Assembly (NCBI RefSeq): GCF_000687935.1
Contig: NZ_JHZZ01000001.1
Span: 3,916,001 to 3,980,000 of the forward strand
DNA: 64,000 bases
Source: Polaribacter sp. Hel_I_88
GTDB lineage: Bacteria > Bacteroidota > Bacteroidia > Flavobacteriales > Flavobacteriaceae
Reading direction: 5' to 3'
Shown: piece by piece, positions 1-8,256 of the stretch
Layout of the letters: every line of letters starts with the position of its first letter
Numbering within the stretch: the stretch's first letter is position 1
Made by a program: the position numbers and the translations under genes
Notes under the pieces: generated by a model
Told to the model about the DNA's origin: nothing
What the model saw: the letters and a program-made list of their open reading frames with translations, nothing else
Database searches by the model: none

Positions 1-1131
1 ATAAGGCATAGATAAAATACTACCCCATGCAAAACCTACTAAAACAAAACAGTATTTTAAATTTTCAGGAGATGCGTAACTCATTGCTAAAAAACCTATT
101 CCACCTAAAATTAAAGAAAACATATGAACATATTTTCTATTGATATTTCTCTTAGATGTATATAAGGTAAGTAACAATGCAAATGCCATAGATGACAAAC
201 CATAAATTCCCATTGCAGAACCAACTGAATTCGAGGATTCTTGGAATTTAGTATTGGCAACTCTAAACGATTCTGCTTGTACAGCATCTGCCATATTATA
301 AGCAGTTTCAATTGGTGCAGGAGTTGCAAAAACGTGCTCTGTTAAAGCAGGATTTGCTAAAGACCACATGGTAAAAAAAGCAAACCAAGAAAAAAATTGA
401 ATTACACCCAATTTTTTCATGGTTGTTGGCATACTACCAATATTGTTTAAAATATCTGGAATAAAATTATTTTTCTTCGCCTTTTCAAGTTCAAACTCCT
501 CCATATCTTCTGGAGGATATTCATCTGTTGTAAAAACAGTATACAATATACTCGCTAAAAAAACAAAAGCTCCAATTCCAAAGGCAACTTTTACAGACAT
601 TGGTACAACACCAGATGCAGCTTCATTACTAACTCCTAATTGAGAAACCATCCATGGTAAATTACTTGCAACCCAAGTTCCAATACCAATAATTAATGTT
701 TGCACAACAAAACCATAAGATCTTTGAGACTGTGGTAATTTATCTGCAACTAAAGCTCTAAATGGCTCCATAGAAACGTTTATAGACGCATCTAAAATCC
801 AAAGAAAACCAGCAGCAACCCATAATGCAGGAGAATGTGGTACAAAAAATAAGGCTAACGAACTAAAAACAGCACCTACTAAAAAGTAAGGTCTTCTTCT
901 ACCCCATTTTACACTCCAAGTTCTGTCACTCATATAACCGATTATGGGCTGTACAAGTAAACCAGTTAAAGGAGCTGCAATCCAAAGCATAGGAATATCT
1001 TCCTTTCCTGCTCCTAAAGTTTGAAAAATTCTTGACATAAATCCACCTTGAAGGGCGAATCCAAATTGTATTCCTAGAAATCCAAAACTCATGTTCCAGA
1101 TTTGCCAAAAGCTTAATTTACGCTTTTCCAT
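1..1131 (-). CDS. MFS sugar transporter (sugar:cation symporter type), 3' end outside window
   Basis: The reverse strand is open from an ATG at 1131 to the window edge, giving 377 codons with no stop, so the C-terminus lies to the left. The N-terminus starts MEKRKLSFWQIWNMSFGFLG. It continues with alternating hydrophobic helices and the MFS loop 2-3 signature, seen as GYMSDRTWSVKWGRRRPYF. This resembles the sucrose/maltose-type MFS carriers found in flavobacterial starch loci, which take up the oligosaccharide released in the periplasm. It is transcribed away from the LacI regulator and the susCD operon. Operator-like palindromes lie just upstream, which suggests shared control. The sugar specificity is inferred from context only. 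Confidence 0.85.
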   Translation of the reverse strand, partial: MEKRKLSFWQIWNMSFGFLGIQFGFALQGGFMSRIFQTLGAGKEDIPMLWIAAPLTGLLVQPIIGYMSDRTWSVKWGRRRPYFLVGAVFSSLALFFVPHSPALWVAAGFLWILDASINVSMEPFRALVADKLPQSQRSYGFVVQTLIIGIGTWVASNLPWMVSQLGVSNEAASGVVPMSVKVAFGIGAFVFLASILYTVFTTDEYPPEDMEEFELEKAKKNNFIPDILNNIGSMPTTMKKLGVIQFFSWFAFFTMWSLANPALTEHVFATPAPIETAYNMADAVQAESFRVANTKFQESSNSVGSAMGIYGLSSMAFALLLTLYTSKRNINRKYVHMFSLILGGIGFLAMSYASPENLKYCFVLVGFAWGSILSMPY

Positions 1132-1233
1132 TATCGAATATTATTATAAAATTAATATTTCGATAAGTGTTTTAGACTTATCAACTATTATAAATTGTGG
1201 AATGTAATTTATTGATAAATCGTATTAAGGAAA

Positions 1234-1241
1234 CAAATATA
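1234..1241 (-). promoter_or_regulatory. Probable -7 box of the MFS transporter promoter
   Basis: On the minus strand this reads TATATTTG, a perfect match to the Bacteroidota -7 consensus TAnnTTTG. It lies about 100 bp before the transporter start. No TTG element is seen at the usual 19-21 bp spacing, so the promoter may depend on an activator bound at the palindromes just upstream. Confidence 0.5.
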
Positions 1242-1282
1242 GGTTTATTTTATGATATTGATAAAAAACAGCAACTATTTTT

Positions 1283-1298
1283 ACGACGACGGTTTCGT
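1283..1298. promoter_or_regulatory. LacI-type operator-like palindrome, site 1
   Basis: ACGACGACGGTTTCGT is an imperfect inverted repeat whose right arm, TTTCGT, is the same as in the site upstream of susC. Flanking TTTTACGA/TTTCGTAAAA extends the symmetry. It is centred roughly 53 bp upstream of the -7 box of the leftward sugar transporter, close to the geometry at susC. Confidence 0.55.
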
Positions 1299-1321
1299 AA
1301 AATCTTCGTAAAACTAAAAAT

Positions 1322-2344
1322 TTACGACGACGTTTTCGTGGATTCTCTGAGCTTTAAATCACTAGAAATCACAATTTTTTTAGGCTTATAAACCTCTGAT
1401 TCTTTTTCGATTTTATCTATTAAAAGTTCTACGGCTTGTTTACCCATTGTAAAACCATGCTGTGCCATTGTTGTGATTGTTGGTGATGAATATTCAGAGA
1501 TTAAACCGTCTGTAAAACCAATAATAGACAATTCATTTGGCACATGCAAACCCCTCTCTTTAGCTATTTTCATTGCGTTTGCTGCATATATTTCGTTTAC
1601 AGCAAAAACCCCATCTATATCTTTATTAAAAACTTTTTCAATTTGCTCTTTAATATCGTTGTTTTCATCAATTTCAACTATTAAACTGGCATCTGTTTTA
1701 ATGTAATTTTCTATCAAAGCTTTCTCATAACCTTGTCTTCTTAATGCACCTACATTTACATGGTTAGGAGTTGTAATTAAAGCTATTTTTTTAACACCAT
1801 TATCTAACAAATATTTCGTTGCTTTATACCCAGCACCAACATCGTCTACGACTACTTTATCACATAAAATTTCGTCTACAACTCGATCAAAAAGCACCAA
1901 AGGAATCTCTTCTGAAACCAAATCTACAAAATGTTTAAAGTCTTTATTCTTAAGGGTTTCATTAGCTATAGAGACAATAATACCATCTACACTTCCATTC
2001 GATAATACCTTTAAAGTTTCTACTTCTTTTTTGTAAGATTCATTAGAGAAACAAACCATAATATTATAGCCTTTTTTATTGGCACCTTCTTCAATTCCCA
2101 TAATTACTGTAGAGAAAAAATGGTGTACAATTTTAGGTAAAATCACCCCTATAACTTTCGTTTTTTGATTGCGTAATTGTAGGGCTAAATGATTGGGTTT
2201 GTAATTAAAAAGATTGGCATACGCTTGAATTTTATCTTTCGTTTCTGAACTTATTTCATGACTATCTCTCAAAGCCTTAGAAACTGTAGATGTAGAAACC
2301 CCTAATTCTTTGGCAATTGTTTTTATGGTAATTTTTTGCTTCAT
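1322..2344 (-). CDS. LacI family transcriptional regulator
   Basis: This 340-residue protein has an N-terminal LacI helix-turn-helix (residues about 3-50, TIAKELGVSTSTVSKALRDS followed by the hinge helix). A periplasmic-binding-protein-like effector domain follows (about 60-330). Length and order match LacI/GalR regulators. It sits between the sugar transporter and the divergently transcribed susC, so it is most likely the locus-specific sensor of maltose or maltodextrin, doing the job that SusR does in Bacteroides. The family identity is certain. Whether it activates or represses is not shown, but its candidate sites lie upstream of the promoter boxes, which favours activation. Confidence 0.93.
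   Translation of the reverse strand: MKQKITIKTIAKELGVSTSTVSKALRDSHEISSETKDKIQAYANLFNYKPNHLALQLRNQKTKVIGVILPKIVHHFFSTVIMGIEEGANKKGYNIMVCFSNESYKKEVETLKVLSNGSVDGIIVSIANETLKNKDFKHFVDLVSEEIPLVLFDRVVDEILCDKVVVDDVGAGYKATKYLLDNGVKKIALITTPNHVNVGALRRQGYEKALIENYIKTDASLIVEIDENNDIKEQIEKVFNKDIDGVFAVNEIYAANAMKIAKERGLHVPNELSIIGFTDGLISEYSSPTITTMAQHGFTMGKQAVELLIDKIEKESEVYKPKKIVISSDLKLRESTKTSS
1324..1339. promoter_or_regulatory. LacI-type operator-like palindrome, site 2
   Basis: ACGACGACGTTTTCGT is a second copy of the palindrome, 41 bp from site 1 centre to centre, or about four helical turns. It overlaps the last codons and the stop of the lacI-family gene. The spacing would let two regulator dimers bind the same DNA face, though this is inference from sequence. 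Confidence 0.5.
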
Positions 2345-2417
2345 TTTTTATCGAAAAGAAAATTATGATTCAATTTACAGCTAATTTAATGAATTTTATA
2401 CAGAAAAAGTTATTAAC

Positions 2418-2433
2418 ACGAAACCGATTTCGT
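2418..2433. promoter_or_regulatory. LacI-type operator upstream of susC
   Basis: ACGAAACCGATTTCGT is a near-perfect 16-bp palindrome (arms ACGAAA/TTTCGT around CCGA). It lies just upstream of the probable -33 element of the susC promoter. It shares its arms with the two palindromes in front of the transporter gene, which makes it the best candidate for the LacI binding site. Confidence 0.65.
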
Positions 2434-2443
2434 AGATTTTCTA

Positions 2444-2475
2444 TTGTATATTATCCTATATATGTTCTATTTTTA
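2444..2475 (+). promoter_or_regulatory. Probable promoter of the susC operon
   Basis: A TTG at 2444-2446 and TATTTTTA at 2468-2475 (seven of eight to TAnnTTTG) are separated by 21 bp. Transcription would start near 2480, leaving a leader of about 60 nt before susC. The upstream palindrome would be centred near -53. Confidence 0.45.
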
Positions 2476-2542
2476 CATATGTGGAATGTCAATTTATTGT
2501 TAACCTAAACCAAATTTACAGTTATTATTTAACAAATTATAC

Positions 2543-5446
2543 ATGAAAAAATTTAAATTATTATTAATTGGAATTCTTTTAACTTCTTCCTTTACGATGT
2601 TTGCTCAACAAACCGTAAAAGGTTTAGTTAAAGAAAAATCATCTGGGGAACTTTTACCTGGCGTAAGTGTAGTAATCAAAGGGACAGTTAGAGGAGCCGA
2701 AACAGATTTTGATGGAAACTTTACAATTGAAAGAGTAAGCTCTGGAGACGTGCTTGTTTTTAGATATCTTGGTTATGCAACCAAAGAAGTTGTAATTGCA
2801 TCTAATTTTAACATTACTGTAGAGTTAGAACAGTCGTTAGAACAACTAGATGAAATTGTTGTTGTAGGTTATGGAACTACAACTGTAAAAGATGCAACTG
2901 GTTCTGTAGAAGCTATTACTGCTAAAGAATTTACTAAAGGTAACATTGTTACTCCAGAAAATTTATTAAGTGGTAGAGTTGCTGGTGTAAATATTGTAAC
3001 GAGTGGTGCACCTGGTGCTGGTTCTCAAATTAGAATTCGTGGAGGGTCTTCACTAAACGCATCAAACGATCCTTTAATTGTTATTGATGGTTTACCATTA
3101 ACAGGTGTTAACTTATCAAGTATCAACCCAAATGATATAGAATCTTTTTCAGTTTTAAAAGATGCTTCTGCAACTGCAATTTATGGTTCTAGAGGTGCGA
3201 ACGGAGTTATCATCATTTCTACAAAAAAAGGTAGAAGTGAATATACTTTAGATTATGATTATCAGATAGCTTTTGGAGAAGTAAAAGATAGAATTAGCGT
3301 ATTTGATGCAGATTCTTTTAGAAGTTTAGTGGCTGCTCAAAGACCTGGTGATGTTGGTATGCTTGGAACTGCAAATACAAATTGGCAAGATGAAATTTTA
3401 CAAAAATCGGTTTCTACGCAACATAATTTAACTGCAAGAGGACAAATCTTTGGTTTTATGCCAACAAGACTTTCTGTAAATTTTTCAGAAATTGAAGGAA
3501 ATATTTTAACATCTCAATTTGATAGAGCCAATGTTTCATTGTCTTTGAATCCATCTTTTTTTGATAATCATTTAAAAGTAGGCCTTAATTATAACAGAGC
3601 TTTTATAAACGCAAGATCTGCTGATGCTGGCCAAGTAAATGCTGCTTTACGTTACGATCCTACGCAACCTGTTTATGATCCAACCTCTCCTTTTGGAGGT
3701 TTTTATCAACATATAACAAGAACACCTAATGGTATTTTAGTTGATAATGGAACTAGAAATCCTGTTGCATCTTTATTACAAAGTAACAATAACGAAAATA
3801 CTTTTAGACAGTTTGGTAATTTAAAACTAGATTATAAATTACACTTCTTACCAGAGGTAACTGCAACTGTTTCTGTAGGTTTTGATAAATCTATTCAAGA
3901 AGGTACTTTTTTTAATCCTTTAAATAGCCCTGCTAATTTTAATGATTTATTTGTAGGTGGAGAAGGTAGCTTTTTAAACGAGTATAATAACGAAAATTTA
4001 GATGCTTATTTAACTTATAACAAAACATTTGGAAAGTTAAAAACGGATGCAATGGTTGGTTATAACTATCAATCTTTTGAAAGTTCTGGTAATAGTACAG
4101 GTAATCTTAGAAACCCAAATGATACCGGTTTTACATCTTATGTAAATACTCCAGTTGTTTTAGTTGGTTTTATTGGTAGAGTAAATTTAACCTATAACGA
4201 AAAATATCTTTTAACCTTAAACTATAGAAGAGATGGTACTTCTAGATTTGGTCCAGACAGTAGATGGGGTAATTTTGGTGGAGCATCTTTAGCATGGAGA
4301 ATAAGTGACGAAGATTTCTTAAAAGAAAATGAAGTTATTTCTGACTTAAAATTAAGAGCTTCTTATGGTATAAATGGACAACAAGAAGGTATTCAAGGAG
4401 ATTTGTATTTAGATAGATATCGTTTTGGAAACCAAGGTTCTAATTATATTTTTGGTGGTGTGCCAATTCAATCTACAATACCTTCTGAAAGAAGTAATTT
4501 AAGATGGGAAGATGTTGCAACTATAGAGTTTGGTATTGATTATGGATTATTTAACAACAAATTAACTGGATCTTTGAATGCTTTTCAAAAAAATTCGACA
4601 AACTTAATATCAGATGCTCCAGTTGCAGATGGCTCTAACTTTACAAACAGAGTTTTACAAAATATTGGAGACTTACAAGTAAATGGTGTTGAATTTTCTA
4701 TAAATGCAGATGTGATTAAAACTGAAGATTTTAACTGGAATTTTAATTTGAATGCTACCTATTTAGATAGAGAAATTAAAGAATTAGCTTTAGATCAAGA
4801 TATTACAACTGGAGGAATTGCAGGTGGTACAGGTAATTTTGTTCAGTTATTTAGCGAAGGTTTTGCACCTAACGCTTTTTTCTTGTACAAACAATTGTAT
4901 GATACAAATGGAGACCCAATAGAAGGTGGTTACGCAGATTTGAATGGAGATGGAATCTTAAATCAACAAGATAGGTACCTAAAAGAAGATCCTCAAGGAA
5001 ATGTAACGTTTGGTTTTCAATCAAATTTTAATTACAAAAATTTTGATTTAGCTTTTAACTTAAGAGCTAGTGTTGGTAACTATGTTTACAATAATGTAAA
5101 TTCTAGTTTAGCACAATATGATCTTATTCAAGACAATGCTGTTTTAGGAAATATACCAACATCAGTTTTAGAAACTAATTTCAATAGTACTTCAGATGTT
5201 ATACTTTCTGATATTTATTTAGAAAACGCATCTTTTTTAAGAATGGACAACATAACTTTAGGATACACTTTTGATAGACCTATCAAAAAATTTGCATCAA
5301 ACAGCATCCGTTTATGGGCTGGTATGCAAAATGTTTTTATACTTTCTGACTATTCTGGTTTAGATCCAGAAGTTTTTAATGGTATTGATAATAATATATA
5401 CCCAAGACCAAGAACTATTTTGGTTGGTGCTAACATTAAATTTTAA
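2543..5446 (+). CDS. susC: SusC/RagA family TonB-dependent outer-membrane receptor
   Basis: This 967-residue protein has a signal peptide ending near FAQQ at residue 23. A carboxypeptidase-D regulatory-like domain follows (about 24-95, with VKGLVKEKSSGELLPGVSVV). The plug domain (about 100-225) contains the SusC signatures NDPLIVIDGLPL and DASATAIYGSRGANGVIIIST. The rest is a large beta-barrel ending in a terminal F. The family imports oligosaccharides across the outer membrane with a SusD lipoprotein as lid. It is the first gene of the operon and is followed after 13 bp by susD. The downstream amylase suggests an alpha-glucan substrate. Length is normal for SusC. Confidence 0.96.
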   Translation: MKKFKLLLIGILLTSSFTMFAQQTVKGLVKEKSSGELLPGVSVVIKGTVRGAETDFDGNFTIERVSSGDVLVFRYLGYATKEVVIASNFNITVELEQSLEQLDEIVVVGYGTTTVKDATGSVEAITAKEFTKGNIVTPENLLSGRVAGVNIVTSGAPGAGSQIRIRGGSSLNASNDPLIVIDGLPLTGVNLSSINPNDIESFSVLKDASATAIYGSRGANGVIIISTKKGRSEYTLDYDYQIAFGEVKDRISVFDADSFRSLVAAQRPGDVGMLGTANTNWQDEILQKSVSTQHNLTARGQIFGFMPTRLSVNFSEIEGNILTSQFDRANVSLSLNPSFFDNHLKVGLNYNRAFINARSADAGQVNAALRYDPTQPVYDPTSPFGGFYQHITRTPNGILVDNGTRNPVASLLQSNNNENTFRQFGNLKLDYKLHFLPEVTATVSVGFDKSIQEGTFFNPLNSPANFNDLFVGGEGSFLNEYNNENLDAYLTYNKTFGKLKTDAMVGYNYQSFESSGNSTGNLRNPNDTGFTSYVNTPVVLVGFIGRVNLTYNEKYLLTLNYRRDGTSRFGPDSRWGNFGGASLAWRISDEDFLKENEVISDLKLRASYGINGQQEGIQGDLYLDRYRFGNQGSNYIFGGVPIQSTIPSERSNLRWEDVATIEFGIDYGLFNNKLTGSLNAFQKNSTNLISDAPVADGSNFTNRVLQNIGDLQVNGVEFSINADVIKTEDFNWNFNLNATYLDREIKELALDQDITTGGIAGGTGNFVQLFSEGFAPNAFFLYKQLYDTNGDPIEGGYADLNGDGILNQQDRYLKEDPQGNVTFGFQSNFNYKNFDLAFNLRASVGNYVYNNVNSSLAQYDLIQDNAVLGNIPTSVLETNFNSTSDVILSDIYLENASFLRMDNITLGYTFDRPIKKFASNSIRLWAGMQNVFILSDYSGLDPEVFNGIDNNIYPRPRTILVGANIKF

Positions 5447-5459
5447 TAAATAATTAATA

Positions 5460-7070
5460 ATGAGAAAAATATTTAAAATAGAAAAAATAGCAATCCTATT
5501 TTTGATTATGGTTGTTTCGCTATCATCTTGTACAAAAGATTTAGACATTACACCACAAGATGATCAAGATTTATTAGGAGAAGATTTTTTTGCAAAAGAA
5601 ACTGCCTATAAAGAATTATTAGCGGGTGTTTATGCTAATTTATCTTTAACAGGTGTAGATGGAGAAGGTTCATCAAACATTGATGGTTTAGATGCAGGAA
5701 CAAGTCAGTTTGGTAGAGTATTATTATACTTACAAACCTTATCTGCAGATCAAATGATTTGGTCTTATGAAAATGATCCAGGAACTCGTGAAATTCAACG
5801 TAATATTTGGAATGCAGATGATCCTATCATTTATGGAATGTTTGGTAGAACGCATGTAACCATTGCTTTTGCTAACAATTTTTTGAGAGAAACTACTGAC
5901 GAAAAATTAACTGAACGAAATGTATCTGATGCTACAAGAACTGAAATCGTAAAGTTTAGAGCAGAAGCACGTTTGTTAAGAGCAATGTCTTATTATTATA
6001 TGATGGATTTATTTGGTCAAGCAAATTTTTCAACAGAAGAAGATGCTATTAATACAAGACCTGTAGCTTATAACAGACAACAATTATTTGATTTTATTGA
6101 AGCTGAATTAACTGCAATCGAACCAAATTTATCAGACCCAATGAATGTTGAACATGGTAGAGCTAGCAAAGGGGTTGCTTGGATGATTTTAGCTAAAATC
6201 TATTTAAATGCAGAAGTGTACATTGGTCAACCAAAATATACGGAAGCATTAGACAATTGTAAGAAGATTATAGCAGGTGGGTATTCTTTAGCCAATAATT
6301 ATCTTCATAATTTTATGGCAGATAACAATACAAATTCAGCAGTTAACGAAATTATTTTTCCATTAATTTCAGATGGATTGATAACAAAAAACTTTGGACC
6401 AACAACTGTTATGATTAACGGTTCTGTAGGTAGTATAGAATCCAATGGTGCTCCTTTAGGAGTTTCTGCTGGTGGTTGGGGAGGCGCTTTGCGTTTAAGA
6501 AAAGAATTTGTACAACTTTTTGATGCCAGCATCTACAATAACGATACTAGAAATACTATTATTTCTGCTGGTAGAGATATAGAAATTAGAGATATTTCTA
6601 ACCAAGATCAAGGTTTTATTTTAGAAAAATATTCTAATGCAACTTCAACAGGTGGTTTTGGAGTAGATCAAACTTTGGTAGATACAGATTTTCCATTATT
6701 TAGATTAGCAGATGTATACTTAATGTATGCAGAAGCGCACTTAAGAGGTGGTGCTGGTGCAAATCCTGCAGACCTTACGCAATACATTAATGCTTTAAGA
6801 ACAAGAGCAAATAATCCACAAAATAATTTAACAATTGCAGACATCGATTTAGATTTTATTATTGATGAAAGAGCAAGAGAATTACATTGGGAAGCTCATA
6901 GAAGACAAGATTTAATTCGTTTTGGAAGATTTACAGGAGGTTCTTATAACTGGGCTTGGAAAGGAAATGGTACCAATGGTATTGCATTGCCTGCTCACTT
7001 AAAACTTTACCCAATTCCTGCTGCTAGTTTAGCATCAAACCCAAGTTTAATTCAAAATGATGGTTACTAA
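5460..7070 (+). CDS. susD: SusD family glycan-binding outer-membrane lipoprotein
   Basis: This 536-residue protein has a lipoprotein signal whose lipobox LSSC puts the lipidated cysteine at residue 24. The usual SusD start TKDLDITPQDD follows, then TPR-like helices (for example FRAEARLLRAMSYYYMMDLFG) and the C-terminal RagB/SusD segment with DERARELHWEAHRRQDLIRFGRF. The protein caps the SusC barrel on the cell surface and binds the glycan. It lies 13 bp after susC and is clearly co-transcribed. Nothing is truncated. Confidence 0.95.
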   Translation: MRKIFKIEKIAILFLIMVVSLSSCTKDLDITPQDDQDLLGEDFFAKETAYKELLAGVYANLSLTGVDGEGSSNIDGLDAGTSQFGRVLLYLQTLSADQMIWSYENDPGTREIQRNIWNADDPIIYGMFGRTHVTIAFANNFLRETTDEKLTERNVSDATRTEIVKFRAEARLLRAMSYYYMMDLFGQANFSTEEDAINTRPVAYNRQQLFDFIEAELTAIEPNLSDPMNVEHGRASKGVAWMILAKIYLNAEVYIGQPKYTEALDNCKKIIAGGYSLANNYLHNFMADNNTNSAVNEIIFPLISDGLITKNFGPTTVMINGSVGSIESNGAPLGVSAGGWGGALRLRKEFVQLFDASIYNNDTRNTIISAGRDIEIRDISNQDQGFILEKYSNATSTGGFGVDQTLVDTDFPLFRLADVYLMYAEAHLRGGAGANPADLTQYINALRTRANNPQNNLTIADIDLDFIIDERARELHWEAHRRQDLIRFGRFTGGSYNWAWKGNGTNGIALPAHLKLYPIPAASLASNPSLIQNDGY

Positions 7071-7089
7071 TTTTAAAAATAAATTACAA

Positions 7090-8229
7090 ATGATGAAAAA
7101 TATTAAAAGATTTTCAGCAGTTGCATTCATAGGGATATTTATACTTTTATTAAATTCTTGTGATGATAATTCTGAATTATTTACAACATCAGCACCTACT
7201 GCTCCAAATTTAGCAGAACTTGGTTTTACTGATATTGAACTAGATGCAGTAAATACAAACAATCCTGCAATTACATTAAACTGGGCTGAAGCTAATTATG
7301 GGTTACAAACCTCTACTAATTATGCAATTCAATTTTCAAATGATGCAGAATTTACTGCACCTGTTGTAGCAGCAACCACAACTGGTAGAACTACAATTAC
7401 ATTATCTGTAAACGAAGTAAATGCTGCAGCTGGTAATGCAGGCTTAAATCCTTTTGAATGGGGAACTTTATACGCAAGAATCGTGTCATCTTTAGGTACA
7501 CAAAATGGCGTAACTTCTGCTTCAAATAGCATTCAATTTCGTGTATATCCTTATTTCAACTACACTTTTGATGATTACTTTTTAGTAGGTAATGGAGTAG
7601 CTCCAGGTTGGGATAATGATAGTGCTAATCAAAACCCACCTTTATTTAGAGATGGTTCAGATAGTAACCTGTATCATTATACAGGATTAATCCAAAATGG
7701 AAGTGGAGATTACAATGAAGGTAGGTTTAAAATTTTAGAATCTACAGGAATGTGGCAACCACAATGGGGCGATTCTAGAAATGAAGGTAGTGATGACCCA
7801 AGTGAAAGTGGAGATATCGCTGGTAACCCAGGAACACAATCTGGAGATCCAGGAAGATTTGGAGTAACCTCTACTGGATATTATACATTTACAATAAATT
7901 TTGCAACAAGAAAGTACACATTAGTACCTTTTGATGCTACAGGCGCAACAAGCCCAAGTTCTTTAACTATTCAAGGATCAAGCACTGCAGATGTAACCAT
8001 GAATCAATTAAGTTTTGACGGTCATTTATGGTATGCTAAAAGTGTAAGATTAACTCCTGGAGATGTTAAATTTACAACAGGTGCTGGCACAAGTTGGGGA
8101 AGTGCTTCTTCTTTTTCTGGTGTTGCAACTGCTGGTGGAGAGGCAATTCCTGTAATTGTAGAAGATGATTACGATGTTTGGTTTAATGATTTAACAGGTC
8201 GTTATATTTTAATTCCAATAAACTTATAA
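7090..8229 (+). CDS. SusE-like surface starch-binding lipoprotein
   Basis: The reading frame is open from an ATG at 7057 inside susD. The start at 7090 (or 7093) is preferred because it begins the lipoprotein signal MMKNIKRF, with lipobox LNSC near residue 24. The N-terminal part, about residues 28-150, is a SusE-type Ig-like domain. The remainder contains beta-sandwich segments rich in W and G (GNGVAPGWDNDS, WQPQWGDS) like the starch-binding modules of SusE/SusF. In Bacteroides, SusE holds starch at the cell surface and is not catalytic. Position directly after susD supports the call. The protein is about 379 residues. Confidence 0.82.
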   Translation: MMKNIKRFSAVAFIGIFILLLNSCDDNSELFTTSAPTAPNLAELGFTDIELDAVNTNNPAITLNWAEANYGLQTSTNYAIQFSNDAEFTAPVVAATTTGRTTITLSVNEVNAAAGNAGLNPFEWGTLYARIVSSLGTQNGVTSASNSIQFRVYPYFNYTFDDYFLVGNGVAPGWDNDSANQNPPLFRDGSDSNLYHYTGLIQNGSGDYNEGRFKILESTGMWQPQWGDSRNEGSDDPSESGDIAGNPGTQSGDPGRFGVTSTGYYTFTINFATRKYTLVPFDATGATSPSSLTIQGSSTADVTMNQLSFDGHLWYAKSVRLTPGDVKFTTGAGTSWGSASSFSGVATAGGEAIPVIVEDDYDVWFNDLTGRYILIPINL

Positions 8230-8256
8230 TATCAACTTAATTTTAAAATATAAAAA

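Noticed and set aside
926..1108. Small minus-strand frame of 60 codons near the left edge
   Set aside because: It lies in another frame of the MFS transporter, which is open from 1131 to the edge.
7057..7089. ATG start of the SusE-like gene inside susD
   Set aside because: It would place 11 extra residues before the lipoprotein signal; the ATG at 7090 or 7093 fits better.
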